Shown here in pieces: positions 35,455 through 43,507 of a stretch of 64,000 bases of DNA (position 1 is its first letter; each line of letters starts with the position of its first letter). The notes beneath the pieces are model-generated. The model was not told the DNA's origin. It did no database searches and saw only the letters and a program-made list of their open reading frames with translations. A program made the translations under genes and the position numbers. The stretch comes from Fibrobacter succinogenes (GTDB lineage Bacteria > Fibrobacterota > Fibrobacteria > Fibrobacterales > Fibrobacteraceae): NCBI GenBank assembly GCA_902776765.1, contig CACYRP010000002.1, positions 1-64,000 of the forward strand, given 5' to 3'.

Positions 35455-36624
35455 ATGAGCGAGGCTCTGTTTATACCAATTGAACAACTTCTGTACGCCT
35501 TCGTCAATTTCGACTTTGTGGGTCCAGCCGAGGCTGTGGAGCTTGCTCACGTCGATGAGCTTGCGCGGGGTGCCGTCGGGTTTGCTGGCGTCGAACACCA
35601 CTTCGCCTTCGAAACCAACCGCCTTGACGACGAGTTCGCTGAGTTCACGGATAGTGAGCTCCTTGCCCGTGCCCACATTGATGTGGCAGTTGCGGATTTC
35701 GCCAAGGCTCGGGATGGCACCGCCACGGCCTGCGCTGTGGTTGCGGTCCACGGCGCCGTCTACGCTTGCGCCGTAATGCACGCTGGAGTATTTTTCAATG
35801 CCGATGATATCGCTGAAATTCACATTCAAGAGCACATGCACCGAAGCGTCGGCCATGTCTTCACTCCACAAGAATTCGCGAAGCGGCTTGCCGGTGCCCC
35901 AGAGGGTCACCTTGTTGTTCTCGACGCCGTACTTGGCGAGCACACGTTCAATTTCTCCGCGGGAAGCACAGCCATCAATACCTTCGACGGGGCGCTTGTC
36001 CATGTCGACCTTGACGCTTGCCCAGTCGTTGTCGTGAATGAGCTTTGCCAGATAAATTTTGCGCATCATGGCCGGCATCACATGGCTGTTTTCCAGATGG
36101 AAGTTGTCGTTCGGGCCGTAAAGGTTCGTGGGCATCACGGCGAGGTAGTTGGTGCCGTACTGCAGGTTATAGCTTTCGCACATTTTGAGGCCCGCAATCT
36201 TTGCGATGGCGTATTCCTCGTTGGTGTACTCGAGTTCGCTCGTGAGGAGGGCGTCCTCCTTCATGGGCTGCGGGGCGTTCTTCGGGTAGATGCATGTCGA
36301 ACCGAGGAACAAGAACTTCTTCACGTTGTGGGCGTAGGCTTCGCTAAACACGTTGCACTGGATTTTCATGTTCATCATCATGAAGTCGGCACGGTACAGG
36401 GAATTTGCCATGATGCCGCCGACAAAGGCTGCGGCAAGCACTACTGCGTCGGGACGTTCTTCATCAAAGAACTTCTTGACGGCATACTGATCCGTAAGGT
36501 CAAGTTCCTTATGTGTGCGCCCGACAAGATTATTATACCCGCGAGACTTTAAATTATTCCATATTGCAGACCCCACCAATCCACGGTGGCCAGCGACATA
36601 AATCTTAGAGTTCGTATTTAGCAC
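35452..36624 (-). CDS. fcl: GDP-L-fucose synthase
   Basis: Epimerase-reductase that converts GDP-4-keto-6-deoxymannose to GDP-L-fucose. KIYVAGHRGLVGSAIW is the cofactor loop, EYAIAKIAG holds the catalytic Tyr-x3-Lys, and GPNDNFHLENSHVMPA and FDASKPDGTPRKLIDVSKLHSLGW are family hallmarks. At 390 residues it is about 70 longer than the E. coli enzyme, because of two insertions near residues 195-225 and 265-295; related longer forms are known in Bacteroidota-like lineages. GTG is the start, with AGGTGA at good spacing. First gene of the polysaccharide locus. Confidence 0.94.
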   Translation of the reverse strand: MLNTNSKIYVAGHRGLVGSAIWNNLKSRGYNNLVGRTHKELDLTDQYAVKKFFDEERPDAVVLAAAFVGGIMANSLYRADFMMMNMKIQCNVFSEAYAHNVKKFLFLGSTCIYPKNAPQPMKEDALLTSELEYTNEEYAIAKIAGLKMCESYNLQYGTNYLAVMPTNLYGPNDNFHLENSHVMPAMMRKIYLAKLIHDNDWASVKVDMDKRPVEGIDGCASRGEIERVLAKYGVENNKVTLWGTGKPLREFLWSEDMADASVHVLLNVNFSDIIGIEKYSSVHYGASVDGAVDRNHSAGRGGAIPSLGEIRNCHINVGTGKELTIRELSELVVKAVGFEGEVVFDASKPDGTPRKLIDVSKLHSLGWTHKVEIDEGVQKLFNWYKQSLAH

Positions 36625-36875
36625 AAATCACCTAAAGCAATCAAAAACATTAAAATCTTTCATTTAGACAATTTTTCGCCACAGTACCGAAGGAACCTAG
36701 TTTTTTTAAAAGCAATAAAAAAGCTCAATTTCTTCATTTAATGTGTAAAATAAATCCAAATAGTACGAAAAATATAAGAAATAAGACGGAATAATTCAAG
36801 ATTATCCATATAAATAGAGGCAAAAATGTACCCAACCAACACCCAAGGTGGGAATAAAAACAAACGATTTAAATT
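36625..36875. other. AT-rich region upstream of the polysaccharide locus
   Basis: 251 bases without a gene. It should hold the promoter of the long minus-strand polysaccharide transcript and the 3' end of the mscS gene. I searched for JUMPStart/ops-like elements and saw none; no promoter stood out. Confidence 0.4.
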
Positions 36876-38039
36876 TTACGGAATGCGGTTCGCGTACTCA
36901 TACAGCGAAAGCCCGAATTCAGGGAGCGCCGCAATCAAAAAATCGAAAATATCGGACTGCACATTTTCATAATCTTCCCACTTTACCGTATTCGCAAAAG
37001 CATAAATTTCAAGCGGAAGCCCCATCGGCGTAGGTGCAAGTTGTCGAGTCATTAAAGTCATGTCTTGCGCAATAGTATTTCTGCTGCGGAGGTACGCTGT
37101 ACAAAACGCCCTGAATGTTCCGATATTTGTCAAATGTCTTCCGTTCAAGTGCGTAATCGTGTCATTTTCCGTCACTCCAGAAGACTTGCCGATTTCATTT
37201 ATTTTTTGCACTAAATACGGGCGCAAAATATCAATTTTCATGAGCGTCTCAATTTCGTCTTCCGTTAAAAAGCGGATGCTCTGCTGGTCGATATAAAGCG
37301 AACGTTTGATGCGGCGACCGCCAGATTCCTGCATCCAGCGCCAGTTGCGGAATGAATTTGTTATCAAGTCATACGCCGGAATCACCGACACCGTATTGTC
37401 CCAATTGCGAACTTTCACGGACGTAAGCGTAATGTCGACAACCGAACCGTCTGCGTGGTGCCGTTCTATTTCAATCCAATCCCCTTTGCGTAGAAGGTCC
37501 GATATATTTATTTGTATTCCTGCAACTAGGCCAAGAATCGAATCGCGGAACACCAAAATCAGCACCGTCGCCATCGCACCAAGAGCAGACAAAATAATCA
37601 CAGGACTCTTATTGACGACCTGCGATGCCACAAGAATCGTCGCCACGCAGAACATGACAAGCTTGACCGCCTGGAAAATTCCGTGCAGTGGGCGCACCTT
37701 CATCCGAGCATTGCGTTCATTCAAATTTTCAATCACATCCAGAACGGCACTTGCTAAAAGGAACGACACCACCGTGAATAAAATATTCCCTACATGTTCG
37801 CAAACATCGTAGATAAAACTTTCCTTTGTAAGAATCTGCGGAAACGCATTTACAAAGAACATCAAAGGCACAAACATCAGCCCTCGCGTGATGACGCCTT
37901 TATTCACAAGCAGGTCATCAAATTTATTCGGAGTCTTTGCCGCAATCCATTTCGCCAGCGGATGGACCACGAAATAAAGGAGCGTGTACGCTAGTATAAC
38001 AGAAACTACAAGAATTGCAAATTGAAGATAATCATCCAT
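36876..38039 (-). CDS. MscS-family mechanosensitive channel (YbdG-like)
   Basis: 387-residue membrane protein with four to five N-terminal helices followed by the MscS pore helix and beta domain: SALGAMATVLILVFRDSILGLVAGIQI and GDWIEI, then VKVRNWDNTVSVIPAYDLITNSFRNW. The extended length and the C-terminal part resemble YbdG/MscM-type proteins, which respond to mild osmotic stress. ATG 38039 is chosen over a TTG three codons before. Divergent from galE with a 59-base gap between starts. Confidence 0.9.
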   Translation of the reverse strand: MDDYLQFAILVVSVILAYTLLYFVVHPLAKWIAAKTPNKFDDLLVNKGVITRGLMFVPLMFFVNAFPQILTKESFIYDVCEHVGNILFTVVSFLLASAVLDVIENLNERNARMKVRPLHGIFQAVKLVMFCVATILVASQVVNKSPVIILSALGAMATVLILVFRDSILGLVAGIQINISDLLRKGDWIEIERHHADGSVVDITLTSVKVRNWDNTVSVIPAYDLITNSFRNWRWMQESGGRRIKRSLYIDQQSIRFLTEDEIETLMKIDILRPYLVQKINEIGKSSGVTENDTITHLNGRHLTNIGTFRAFCTAYLRSRNTIAQDMTLMTRQLAPTPMGLPLEIYAFANTVKWEDYENVQSDIFDFLIAALPEFGLSLYEYANRIP

Positions 38040-38098
38040 AAAACTCAATCTAAAAATTTTCGTATATTATGTTTCGAACTATAATCTTTGGAGCAATC

Positions 38099-39115
38099 AT
38101 GAAAATAGCTGTTATGGGTGGCGCCGGTTATATCGGAAGTCATACAATCATTGAGCTTTATAAAGCAGGCCATTCTGTCGTTGTAGTCGACAACCTCGTG
38201 AATTCAAGCAACGAATCTCTCCGCCGCGTGGGCGAACTCGTTGGCTCCACCATCCCGTTTATAAACGCCGACGTCCGTGACGCTGCTGCCATGGACAAGA
38301 TTTTTAGCGAAAATAAATTTGACGCATGCATCCATTTCGCTGGACTCAAGGCCGTGGGCGAATCGGTCGCCAAGCCGCTCGAATACTACGAAAACAACAT
38401 GAACGCCACGTTCGTATTGTTAAACGCCATGCGTAATCACGGCTGCAAGAACCTCATTTTCAGTTCGTCCGCCACGGTTTACGGCAATCCGGCCATCATC
38501 CCGATTACCGAAGAATGCCCGAAGGGTGAATGCACAAACCCTTACGGCAAAACAAAGTCCATGCTCGAAGAAGTGCTCCGCGATGTGCAAAAAGCAGACC
38601 CGGAATGGAACGTCGTTTTGCTCCGCTACTTCAACCCGATTGGCGCGCACCCGAGCGGCCGCATCGGTGAAGATCCGAACGGAATTCCGAACAACTTAAT
38701 GCCGTACATTACGCAAACAGCAGTCGGCCTCCGCAAAGAACTCGGCGTGTTCGGCAACGACTACGATACACCCGACGGCACGGGCGTTCGCGATTACATC
38801 CACGTTTGCGACCTCGCCGCAGGCCACGTTGCCGCACTCCAAGCTATCGAACGCAAATGCGGGCTCGCCATTTACAACCTTGGCACTGGCCACGGCTATT
38901 CCGTGCTCGACGTGGTCAAGGCTTTTGAAAAAGTAAACAACATAAAGATTCCTTACAGCATCAAACCGCGCCGCGCAGGCGACATCGCCACATGCTATTG
39001 CAATCCGCAAAAGGCATTCGATGAACTCGGCTGGAAGGCTCAATACGGCATCGAAGAAATGTGCCGCGACGCCTGGAACTGGCAAAAGCAAAACCCGAAG
39101 GGTTACAAGGGATAA
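38099..39115 (+). CDS. galE: UDP-glucose 4-epimerase
   Basis: Interconverts UDP-glucose and UDP-galactose. MKIAVMGGAGYIGSH is the NAD loop, SSSATVYGNP and NPYGKTK hold the catalytic Ser and Tyr-x3-Lys, and RYFNPIGAHPSGRIGEDPNGIPNNLMP is diagnostic. 338 residues. ATG 38099 has GGAG at the right distance; the earlier ATG at 38069 lies in what looks like promoter sequence. It could supply UDP-galactose to the nearby polysaccharide locus, though it is transcribed separately. Confidence 0.96.
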   Translation: MKIAVMGGAGYIGSHTIIELYKAGHSVVVVDNLVNSSNESLRRVGELVGSTIPFINADVRDAAAMDKIFSENKFDACIHFAGLKAVGESVAKPLEYYENNMNATFVLLNAMRNHGCKNLIFSSSATVYGNPAIIPITEECPKGECTNPYGKTKSMLEEVLRDVQKADPEWNVVLLRYFNPIGAHPSGRIGEDPNGIPNNLMPYITQTAVGLRKELGVFGNDYDTPDGTGVRDYIHVCDLAAGHVAALQAIERKCGLAIYNLGTGHGYSVLDVVKAFEKVNNIKIPYSIKPRRAGDIATCYCNPQKAFDELGWKAQYGIEEMCRDAWNWQKQNPKGYKG

Positions 39116-39135
39116 ACCCCACCACCAACATTGTC

Positions 39136-39157
39136 ATTCCCGCCTCAGAGCGGGAAT
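39136..39157. repeat. REP-like inverted repeat
   Basis: ATTCCCGC, a 6-base loop, then GCGGGAAT. The surrounding GTCATTCCCGC...GCGGGAATCTC wording is like dispersed intergenic repeats of many genomes. Lies between the galE stop and its terminator. Confidence 0.6.
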
Positions 39158-39163
39158 CTCCAA

Positions 39164-39201
39164 TAAAAAAACGCAGCAAAACTGAACTGCTGCGTTTTTC
39201 T
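39164..39201. terminator. Bidirectional rho-independent terminator
   Basis: ACGCAGCA (39171-39178) pairs with TGCTGCGT (39188-39195) around a 9-base loop, with A-run before and T-run after. It serves galE (+) and the convergent small secreted protein gene (-). Confidence 0.9.
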
Positions 39202-39229
39202 TTATCATGTGAGCATAGCTCAACAAAAC

Positions 39230-39706
39230 TTAGTCGCGATAGTCACGATGGTGGTGCCTCTTACGCGGCGGTTCCGGGCGGTTGTAATTGCGATGGAAAT
39301 CTTCGCATTCGCTAATGCTGCGGGCCGCAAAGAACTTATGACGCTTCGGATCCATACATTCGATACGGTCTGCACGGTCGCGACGGTAATCAATTTGCAT
39401 CCAAACTTCACCATTGTTGCAATAGAAGTCGAACTTGCGTTCCTTCTCGCCACGATAGCATTCGCCACGGCTATACATTTTCTGATCGTTGTCGTAGCGT
39501 TCTGCATGAATCCTGTCATGACGATCACACTTCGGTTCTGCAAACTTACAAGTTATCAAAGGTTTAGCCGGAGCCGGAGGAGGTGGCGGAGGAGGAACAG
39601 CTCGGGAGCTTTCTTCCTTCTTGGGTTCAACGTTAATCGTCAATGCCATTGCAGAAGTGCTAAGCAGCATCAGCGACATAGCGCAGGTAAGCATAAGCTT
39701 ATTCAT
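39230..39706 (-). CDS. Secreted Pro-rich, His/Arg-rich protein of unknown function
   Basis: 158 residues with a clear signal peptide (MNKLMLTCAMSLMLLSTSAMA), then a linker with a run of seven prolines (residues about 39-45), then a domain with six cysteines (CKFAEPKC, GECYRG, FYCNNG, RIECMD, SECEDF) that could form disulfides. The tail is strongly basic (PPRKRHHHRDYRD). No family recognised. The AAAGAGG ribosome site supports the start. Stands alone between two terminator/spacer regions. Confidence 0.7.
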   Translation of the reverse strand: MNKLMLTCAMSLMLLSTSAMALTINVEPKKEESSRAVPPPPPPPAPAKPLITCKFAEPKCDRHDRIHAERYDNDQKMYSRGECYRGEKERKFDFYCNNGEVWMQIDYRRDRADRIECMDPKRHKFFAARSISECEDFHRNYNRPEPPRKRHHHRDYRD

Positions 39707-39883
39707 AAAACCTCTTTTATATTTTTAATGTTACAACGAGTTTAATATATTAAAAATATTATTACAAAACCAACAAACTTCCAAAAAAAATGACCCTATA
39801 TAAAATAAGGTCTTAAAAAGATAGATTCTGCCTATACTTTAAACACAATCAAAAGATTTAAACTATAACAAAGAATCTCGCCT

Positions 39884-40474
39884 TTAGATTAGTTCTTCAG
39901 CGGTGATTTTTTCGTCGTGTTCGGGTTCCTGGTAGCAGGACTCCGGTACCTGGACTTGGTTCTGGAAATAAGCCTTGTGCGCTGCAATCACTTTTTCACG
40001 AGCAAACGCGGCATCCTTCCATTCCCCAATCTGCACATCCTTGCCTTCTAGTTCCTTGTAGTTCTGGAAGAAGTTCTTGGTAATGCGGAGGAACATCTGG
40101 TCCACGTCAGTGATGTCGCAGAACGGGCGCGGGTTAAATATAGGCACTCCCAAAACCTTGTAGTCCTTCTTGCCACCATCGGTCATGTCGAGCGCACCGA
40201 TCACACGGCACGTGCAAACCGTACCCGTAATCATGGAAGCTGGGCTATAAATCAGCATATCCAAAGCGTCACCGTCATCGGCCTTGGTGCTCGGGATAAA
40301 GCCGTACGTGCAGGGGTAGCTCATGGAACTCAAAAGGCAGCGGTCCAGACGAAACACGTGCAAACGTTCATCATATTCATACTTCAAGTTCGTGTCTTTG
40401 CCGATTTCCACGACGCAATCCACTTCGTAGGGATACTTGCGTCCGATAGGAAGATCCAAATAATTAATTGCCAT
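39884..40474 (-). CDS. ppa: Inorganic pyrophosphatase, family I
   Basis: Soluble Mg-dependent enzyme hydrolysing pyrophosphate. YGFIPST and DGDALDMLI with the metal-binding Asp residues, followed by GGKKDYKVLGVP, are the core motifs. 196 residues, near the length of long bacterial forms, with an extra acidic C-terminal tail. GGAGAACAA before ATG gives a good start. Single gene. Confidence 0.93.
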   Translation of the reverse strand: MAINYLDLPIGRKYPYEVDCVVEIGKDTNLKYEYDERLHVFRLDRCLLSSMSYPCTYGFIPSTKADDGDALDMLIYSPASMITGTVCTCRVIGALDMTDGGKKDYKVLGVPIFNPRPFCDITDVDQMFLRITKNFFQNYKELEGKDVQIGEWKDAAFAREKVIAAHKAYFQNQVQVPESCYQEPEHDEKITAEELI

Positions 40475-40582
40475 TTGTTCTCCGTAGGCCCACTTTGAGC
40501 CACATTATCTTTTTGTTACAACTATAAGTACTAATTTAGCATTTATCCCAAAACTGTAAAGGATTTATTTACCTAGATGCAA

Positions 40583-41351
40583 CTAATTATCCAGATTATC
40601 TTCTATTTTCGAATTTTTTTTACTGTAAACCGGCTGTTTTACCCCAAAAGCTTTATTCCTGCCCATTTTGCGACCAAGAACATTATAATAAGCCCGCGTT
40701 GTTTGAAAAGATTCTAAAACAGCATCACTTTCGCCACCGACATGACCAGAAACCCTTTTGTATAACCCCTTGCCATTTTTTTCGCAAGGCGTTTCAATCC
40801 ACCACCAAGAGTCTTGCGCTTTTGTACTAATCCAACCGCGTTGAGTTCCTCGCTCCGGATTCAGCGAATAACACTTTCCCGGTTCCATATTGTGTAATCC
40901 GCTACTATATATTTTTCCTGGAGTATATTCTTGATCGGCACCCGCAACAAACGCATTACCTTCACTGGACGAAGACATTTGTTTTGAACTACTCGATTCT
41001 ACTAATTTCGAAGAAGAAGACCGTTCACTATTAACAGAACTGCTCGACTTCATTTCCGTTGATGACGAAAAAACTTCGATTGTCTTGGAGCTACTTGATT
41101 TGAGTCGATGACGATGACGCAATTTCCTTTTCAGAACTAGAAGAATTTTCTTCAGATGAACTACTTTCCATTTTACTACTAGAGCTTCGATTACTGTTGC
41201 CTCTATTTTGCAACTCAGCACAAACATCATCCATGGCTTCTATATTAGGATAGACAGAAGTTCCATTTTCCTTAAAAACTATTGTCATCTCCGCACTTTT
41301 CGCAGCATTTCGAATAGCATCAAAAAGGAAACTTTCTGAAAGATTACTCAA
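40583..41351 (-). pseudogene. Ser-linker secreted-type protein, frameshifted
   Basis: Two overlapping minus-strand frames form one protein with repeated SSSS linkers: the first ends in EIASSSSTQIK at a TAG (41091-41093), the second picks up at once with LKSSSSKTIEV and runs through YTPGKIYSSGLHNMEPGKCY to a tail AYYNVLGRKMGRN. Poly-Ser linkers of this kind are typical of Fibrobacter surface proteins and the tail recalls T9SS-like sorting domains. A good ribosome site (GAAGAGG) precedes an ATG run at 41371, but that frame stops after seven codons, so a second shift near the start is likely. Either a pseudogene or a phase-variable gene. No signal peptide is seen in the present form. Confidence 0.6.
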
Positions 41352-41432
41352 TAAAACACCATCATCATCATATAAAACCTCTTCTTTTTTAATTTATAAA
41401 AATTTATACAAAGTCCAATATTTCCAACTCAT

Positions 41433-41471
41433 AAAAAAAGCTCCATTTCATCAAGAAATGGAGCTTTTTTT
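41433..41471. terminator. Strong bidirectional terminator
   Basis: GCTCCATTTC pairs with GAAATGGAGC around a 5-base loop, flanked by seven A and seven T residues. It ends the Omp85-like gene on the minus strand, just before the Ser-linker gene. Confidence 0.92.
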
Positions 41472-41490
41472 AACAAATTATATTTTCCAC

Positions 41491-42801
41491 TTACCTTCCA
41501 CGCCATCGCTGCGTCGTTGTTTTGGCATTGATACCCCAGCTAAACTTGGGTTTCCCTGTATCCGGGCTGTAGCCGACTTCAAAGCGGATTCGATCAAGCG
41601 CCGGGATTACGATGTGGAGACCGCCATAAAATGCTCCTTCGTAATTTTTCCAGCCGGGAGCGCCTTTATTCCAAAGTACACTAGCGTCAAAGCCAGCCAC
41701 AAGTTGGATTCCATAAAAGAAATTGACGCCCCACAAAGATGCCGAACGACGTTCCAATAAAACAAAACGTTCTTCAAGATTCAAAAGCATTTCGTGAACG
41801 CCCAAGTGCTGAGCATCCGGCCCATCAAGGCCACGGAAAGAGTTCGTTCCACCGTGATAGAAATAATCGTAATGTTTCACATCACCTGGACGAATACGAA
41901 TAAACGCTGTAGCACCGGTTACAAAACGGCCCATTGGGTAATAAGCACGCACATCTTCTAAAAATTCCACAAAGTTTTCGCCACGCGAACCACCAACGCC
42001 CACATGCGTCACTCCACTTTCAAAATAAATGCCCTTACGAGTATCAAGTTCGCTATCGCGGAAATCAAAAGCAAATCCAAGACCGAATTCAGGCAACACG
42101 CCGGGACCCTTTTCAAGATAACGATAAACTATTTTTCCGAGTACGGAAAAATGAGGAATCAGCTTCCAATTTACATCCAAACTAAGTAACCAACTAGCAT
42201 CCTTAAATTTGCGAAGGTCATCCCAGCTATCCGTTCGCGTAAAATCGATATTCCAGCCCAAAGGCAAGCCCAAGAAATAGGGCGAGCTCATGTAAAAAGC
42301 GTACTCATTTTTTTCAAAGAAAGGGGCTACTGCGGTGCGGTAATGCACTTCGGCACGAATGTCTTCGCCAAGCACATTCAGATTCGCAAGAGCAAGCCCA
42401 ATCATGAATCCATCGCGATCGGTCGTTTTGCTATCCGGCGAAGGGATCCAGCGGAAGATTTCCTTGAAATGGTAGGTTAATTTAGACGAGAGACGAGAGA
42501 CGAGAGACGAGAGAGAGTCGCCAGATGCGGAAGTTTCACAGGTTACGGTAATTTCGGTAAACAGGTCGAGATCTTGCAAGCGAAGTTTTTCCGCTTCAAA
42601 AGTTTTCTGCGAAAAAGTGCTCCCCACCTTGTGGGAGAGTTCGCGCCATACAACATGAGGTTTTGTATGCTTAAGCCCTTCCAAGTCAATGGATTCAATT
42701 TTTGTTCCGTCAGCACAACCAACAGCGACAGACTCACTAGAACTCTGGTCGGCAAAAGCGAGCACCGCAGAAAACAAAAAAGCAAAACCGATTATTTTCA
42801 T
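41491..42801 (-). CDS. Omp85/BamA-like outer-membrane beta-barrel protein with one POTRA-like domain
   Basis: A 436-residue protein with signal peptide (MKIIGFAFLFSAVLAFA), then one POTRA-like unit (IESIDLEGLKHTKPHVVWREL, GSTFSQKTFEAEKLRLQDLDLF) and a beta-barrel rich in alternating aromatic residues with the Omp85-type FHRL-like region (GGTNSFRGLDGP) and ending near FEVGYSPDTGKPKFSWGI. Much shorter than BamA; closer to TamA-like or small surface-antigen proteins. Its job may be outer-membrane protein or lipid handling. ATG 42801 is chosen because the longer frame begins with TTG. It carries a 7-bp tandem repeat at 42484-42511 that can change the reading frame. Confidence 0.8.
   Translation of the reverse strand: MKIIGFAFLFSAVLAFADQSSSESVAVGCADGTKIESIDLEGLKHTKPHVVWRELSHKVGSTFSQKTFEAEKLRLQDLDLFTEITVTCETSASGDSLSSLVSRLSSKLTYHFKEIFRWIPSPDSKTTDRDGFMIGLALANLNVLGEDIRAEVHYRTAVAPFFEKNEYAFYMSSPYFLGLPLGWNIDFTRTDSWDDLRKFKDASWLLSLDVNWKLIPHFSVLGKIVYRYLEKGPGVLPEFGLGFAFDFRDSELDTRKGIYFESGVTHVGVGGSRGENFVEFLEDVRAYYPMGRFVTGATAFIRIRPGDVKHYDYFYHGGTNSFRGLDGPDAQHLGVHEMLLNLEERFVLLERRSASLWGVNFFYGIQLVAGFDASVLWNKGAPGWKNYEGAFYGGLHIVIPALDRIRFEVGYSPDTGKPKFSWGINAKTTTQRWRGR
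42484..42511. repeat. Four tandem copies of AGACGAG inside a coding region
   Basis: Four exact 7-base units, followed by AGAGAG. They encode the SLSSLVSRLSSKL stretch of the Omp85-like protein just after its POTRA-like domain. Since 7 is not a multiple of 3, gain or loss of a unit shifts the frame. Confidence 0.9.
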
Positions 42802-42905
42802 AAAATCTATCACTCTCCCCAATATAGAAAAAACAAGGGATTATTTAGCGATTTCAACGGGACTTTGAAAAATTGTTATATTTGGTTCACCAAACTGAGG
42901 TGATT

Positions 42906-43367
42906 ATGTTAGACTTTCTCGCAAACTATTGGCCATACCTAGTCGTTCTGGTCGTGGTCGTTCTTTTATTCTTTGTTCTCCGCGGATTCCTTAAAGGTTT
43001 GAAGGCCAGAAGCCCCTTCAACATGGAAAACATCCGCAAGAGCACCGAGCCGAACTTCCTCGCCCTCCAGCAGAAGTCCAAGGCTTTGCTCGCCGACGCC
43101 GACATGATTTGCGAAATCAAGCCGGGCAGCGATCAGGTCATCCCCAAGAAAGAAGACGTTAAATTTTTCCGTCGCGCCGTTTCGCAAAAGTTCAAGCTTG
43201 CCGTGTTCCAGGTTCCGGGCACGAACAAGGTCGTGTTCTTCTTCTGCAAGACTGAAGCAGGCATCAAGAGAAGGCTCCAGAACTTGGTCATCAACCAGAA
43301 GTACCGCGAAGGCAAGCACCCCTACATTGACGAAGCTACCGGCGAAAAACTGAGATATCCAAGGTAA
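42906..43367 (+). CDS. Small membrane-anchored protein of unknown function
   Basis: 153 residues: one N-terminal membrane helix (about residues 9-28, YWPYLVVLVVVVLLFFVLRG) and a soluble basic C-terminal domain of mixed alpha/beta character (FRRAVSQKFKLAVFQVPGTNKVVFFFCKTEAG). GAGGTGATT before ATG 42906 fixes the start; the longer frame from 42873 lacks one. No family recognised. Divergent from the outer-membrane protein gene. Confidence 0.75.
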   Translation: MLDFLANYWPYLVVLVVVVLLFFVLRGFLKGLKARSPFNMENIRKSTEPNFLALQQKSKALLADADMICEIKPGSDQVIPKKEDVKFFRRAVSQKFKLAVFQVPGTNKVVFFFCKTEAGIKRRLQNLVINQKYREGKHPYIDEATGEKLRYPR

Positions 43368-43371
43368 CCGA

Positions 43372-43420
43372 AGGTTACCAGTTACTAGTTCTAAGTTTAT
43401 AGTTACTAGAAATTGTTAGA
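43372..43420. repeat. GTTACTAG-type intergenic repeat words
   Basis: Contains AGTTACTAG twice with related words (GGTTACCAGTTACTAGTTCT). The same words recur at 46.1, 50.8 and 59.9 kb. Not coding. Confidence 0.7.
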
Positions 43421-43437
43421 AAAAAAATTCTAAAGCT

Positions 43438-43472
43438 GTTGCCCCGGTCACTGCGCCGGGGTCAACTTTTTT
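43438..43472 (+). terminator. Rho-independent terminator
   Basis: GTTGCCCCGG pairs with CCGGGG(T)CAAC and is followed by a T-run. Ends the small membrane protein transcript before the helicase gene. Confidence 0.8.
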
Positions 43473-43507
43473 AAAGAGTACCCCAACAAGACAAAACGAG
43501 AGTCCCA

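Noticed and set aside
34130-36552. Long plus-strand frames at 34130-35110 and 35446-36552
   Set aside because: They are antisense to gmd and fcl; long open antisense frames are expected from the codon bias of those genes.
36625-36875. JUMPStart/ops element upstream of the polysaccharide locus
   Set aside because: No GGCGGTAGC-type sequence was found in this AT-rich stretch.
43368-43507. CRISPR array from the repeated GTTACTAG words
   Set aside because: The words are only 8-10 bases, degenerate, irregularly spaced and on both strands; no regular spacers or cas genes.
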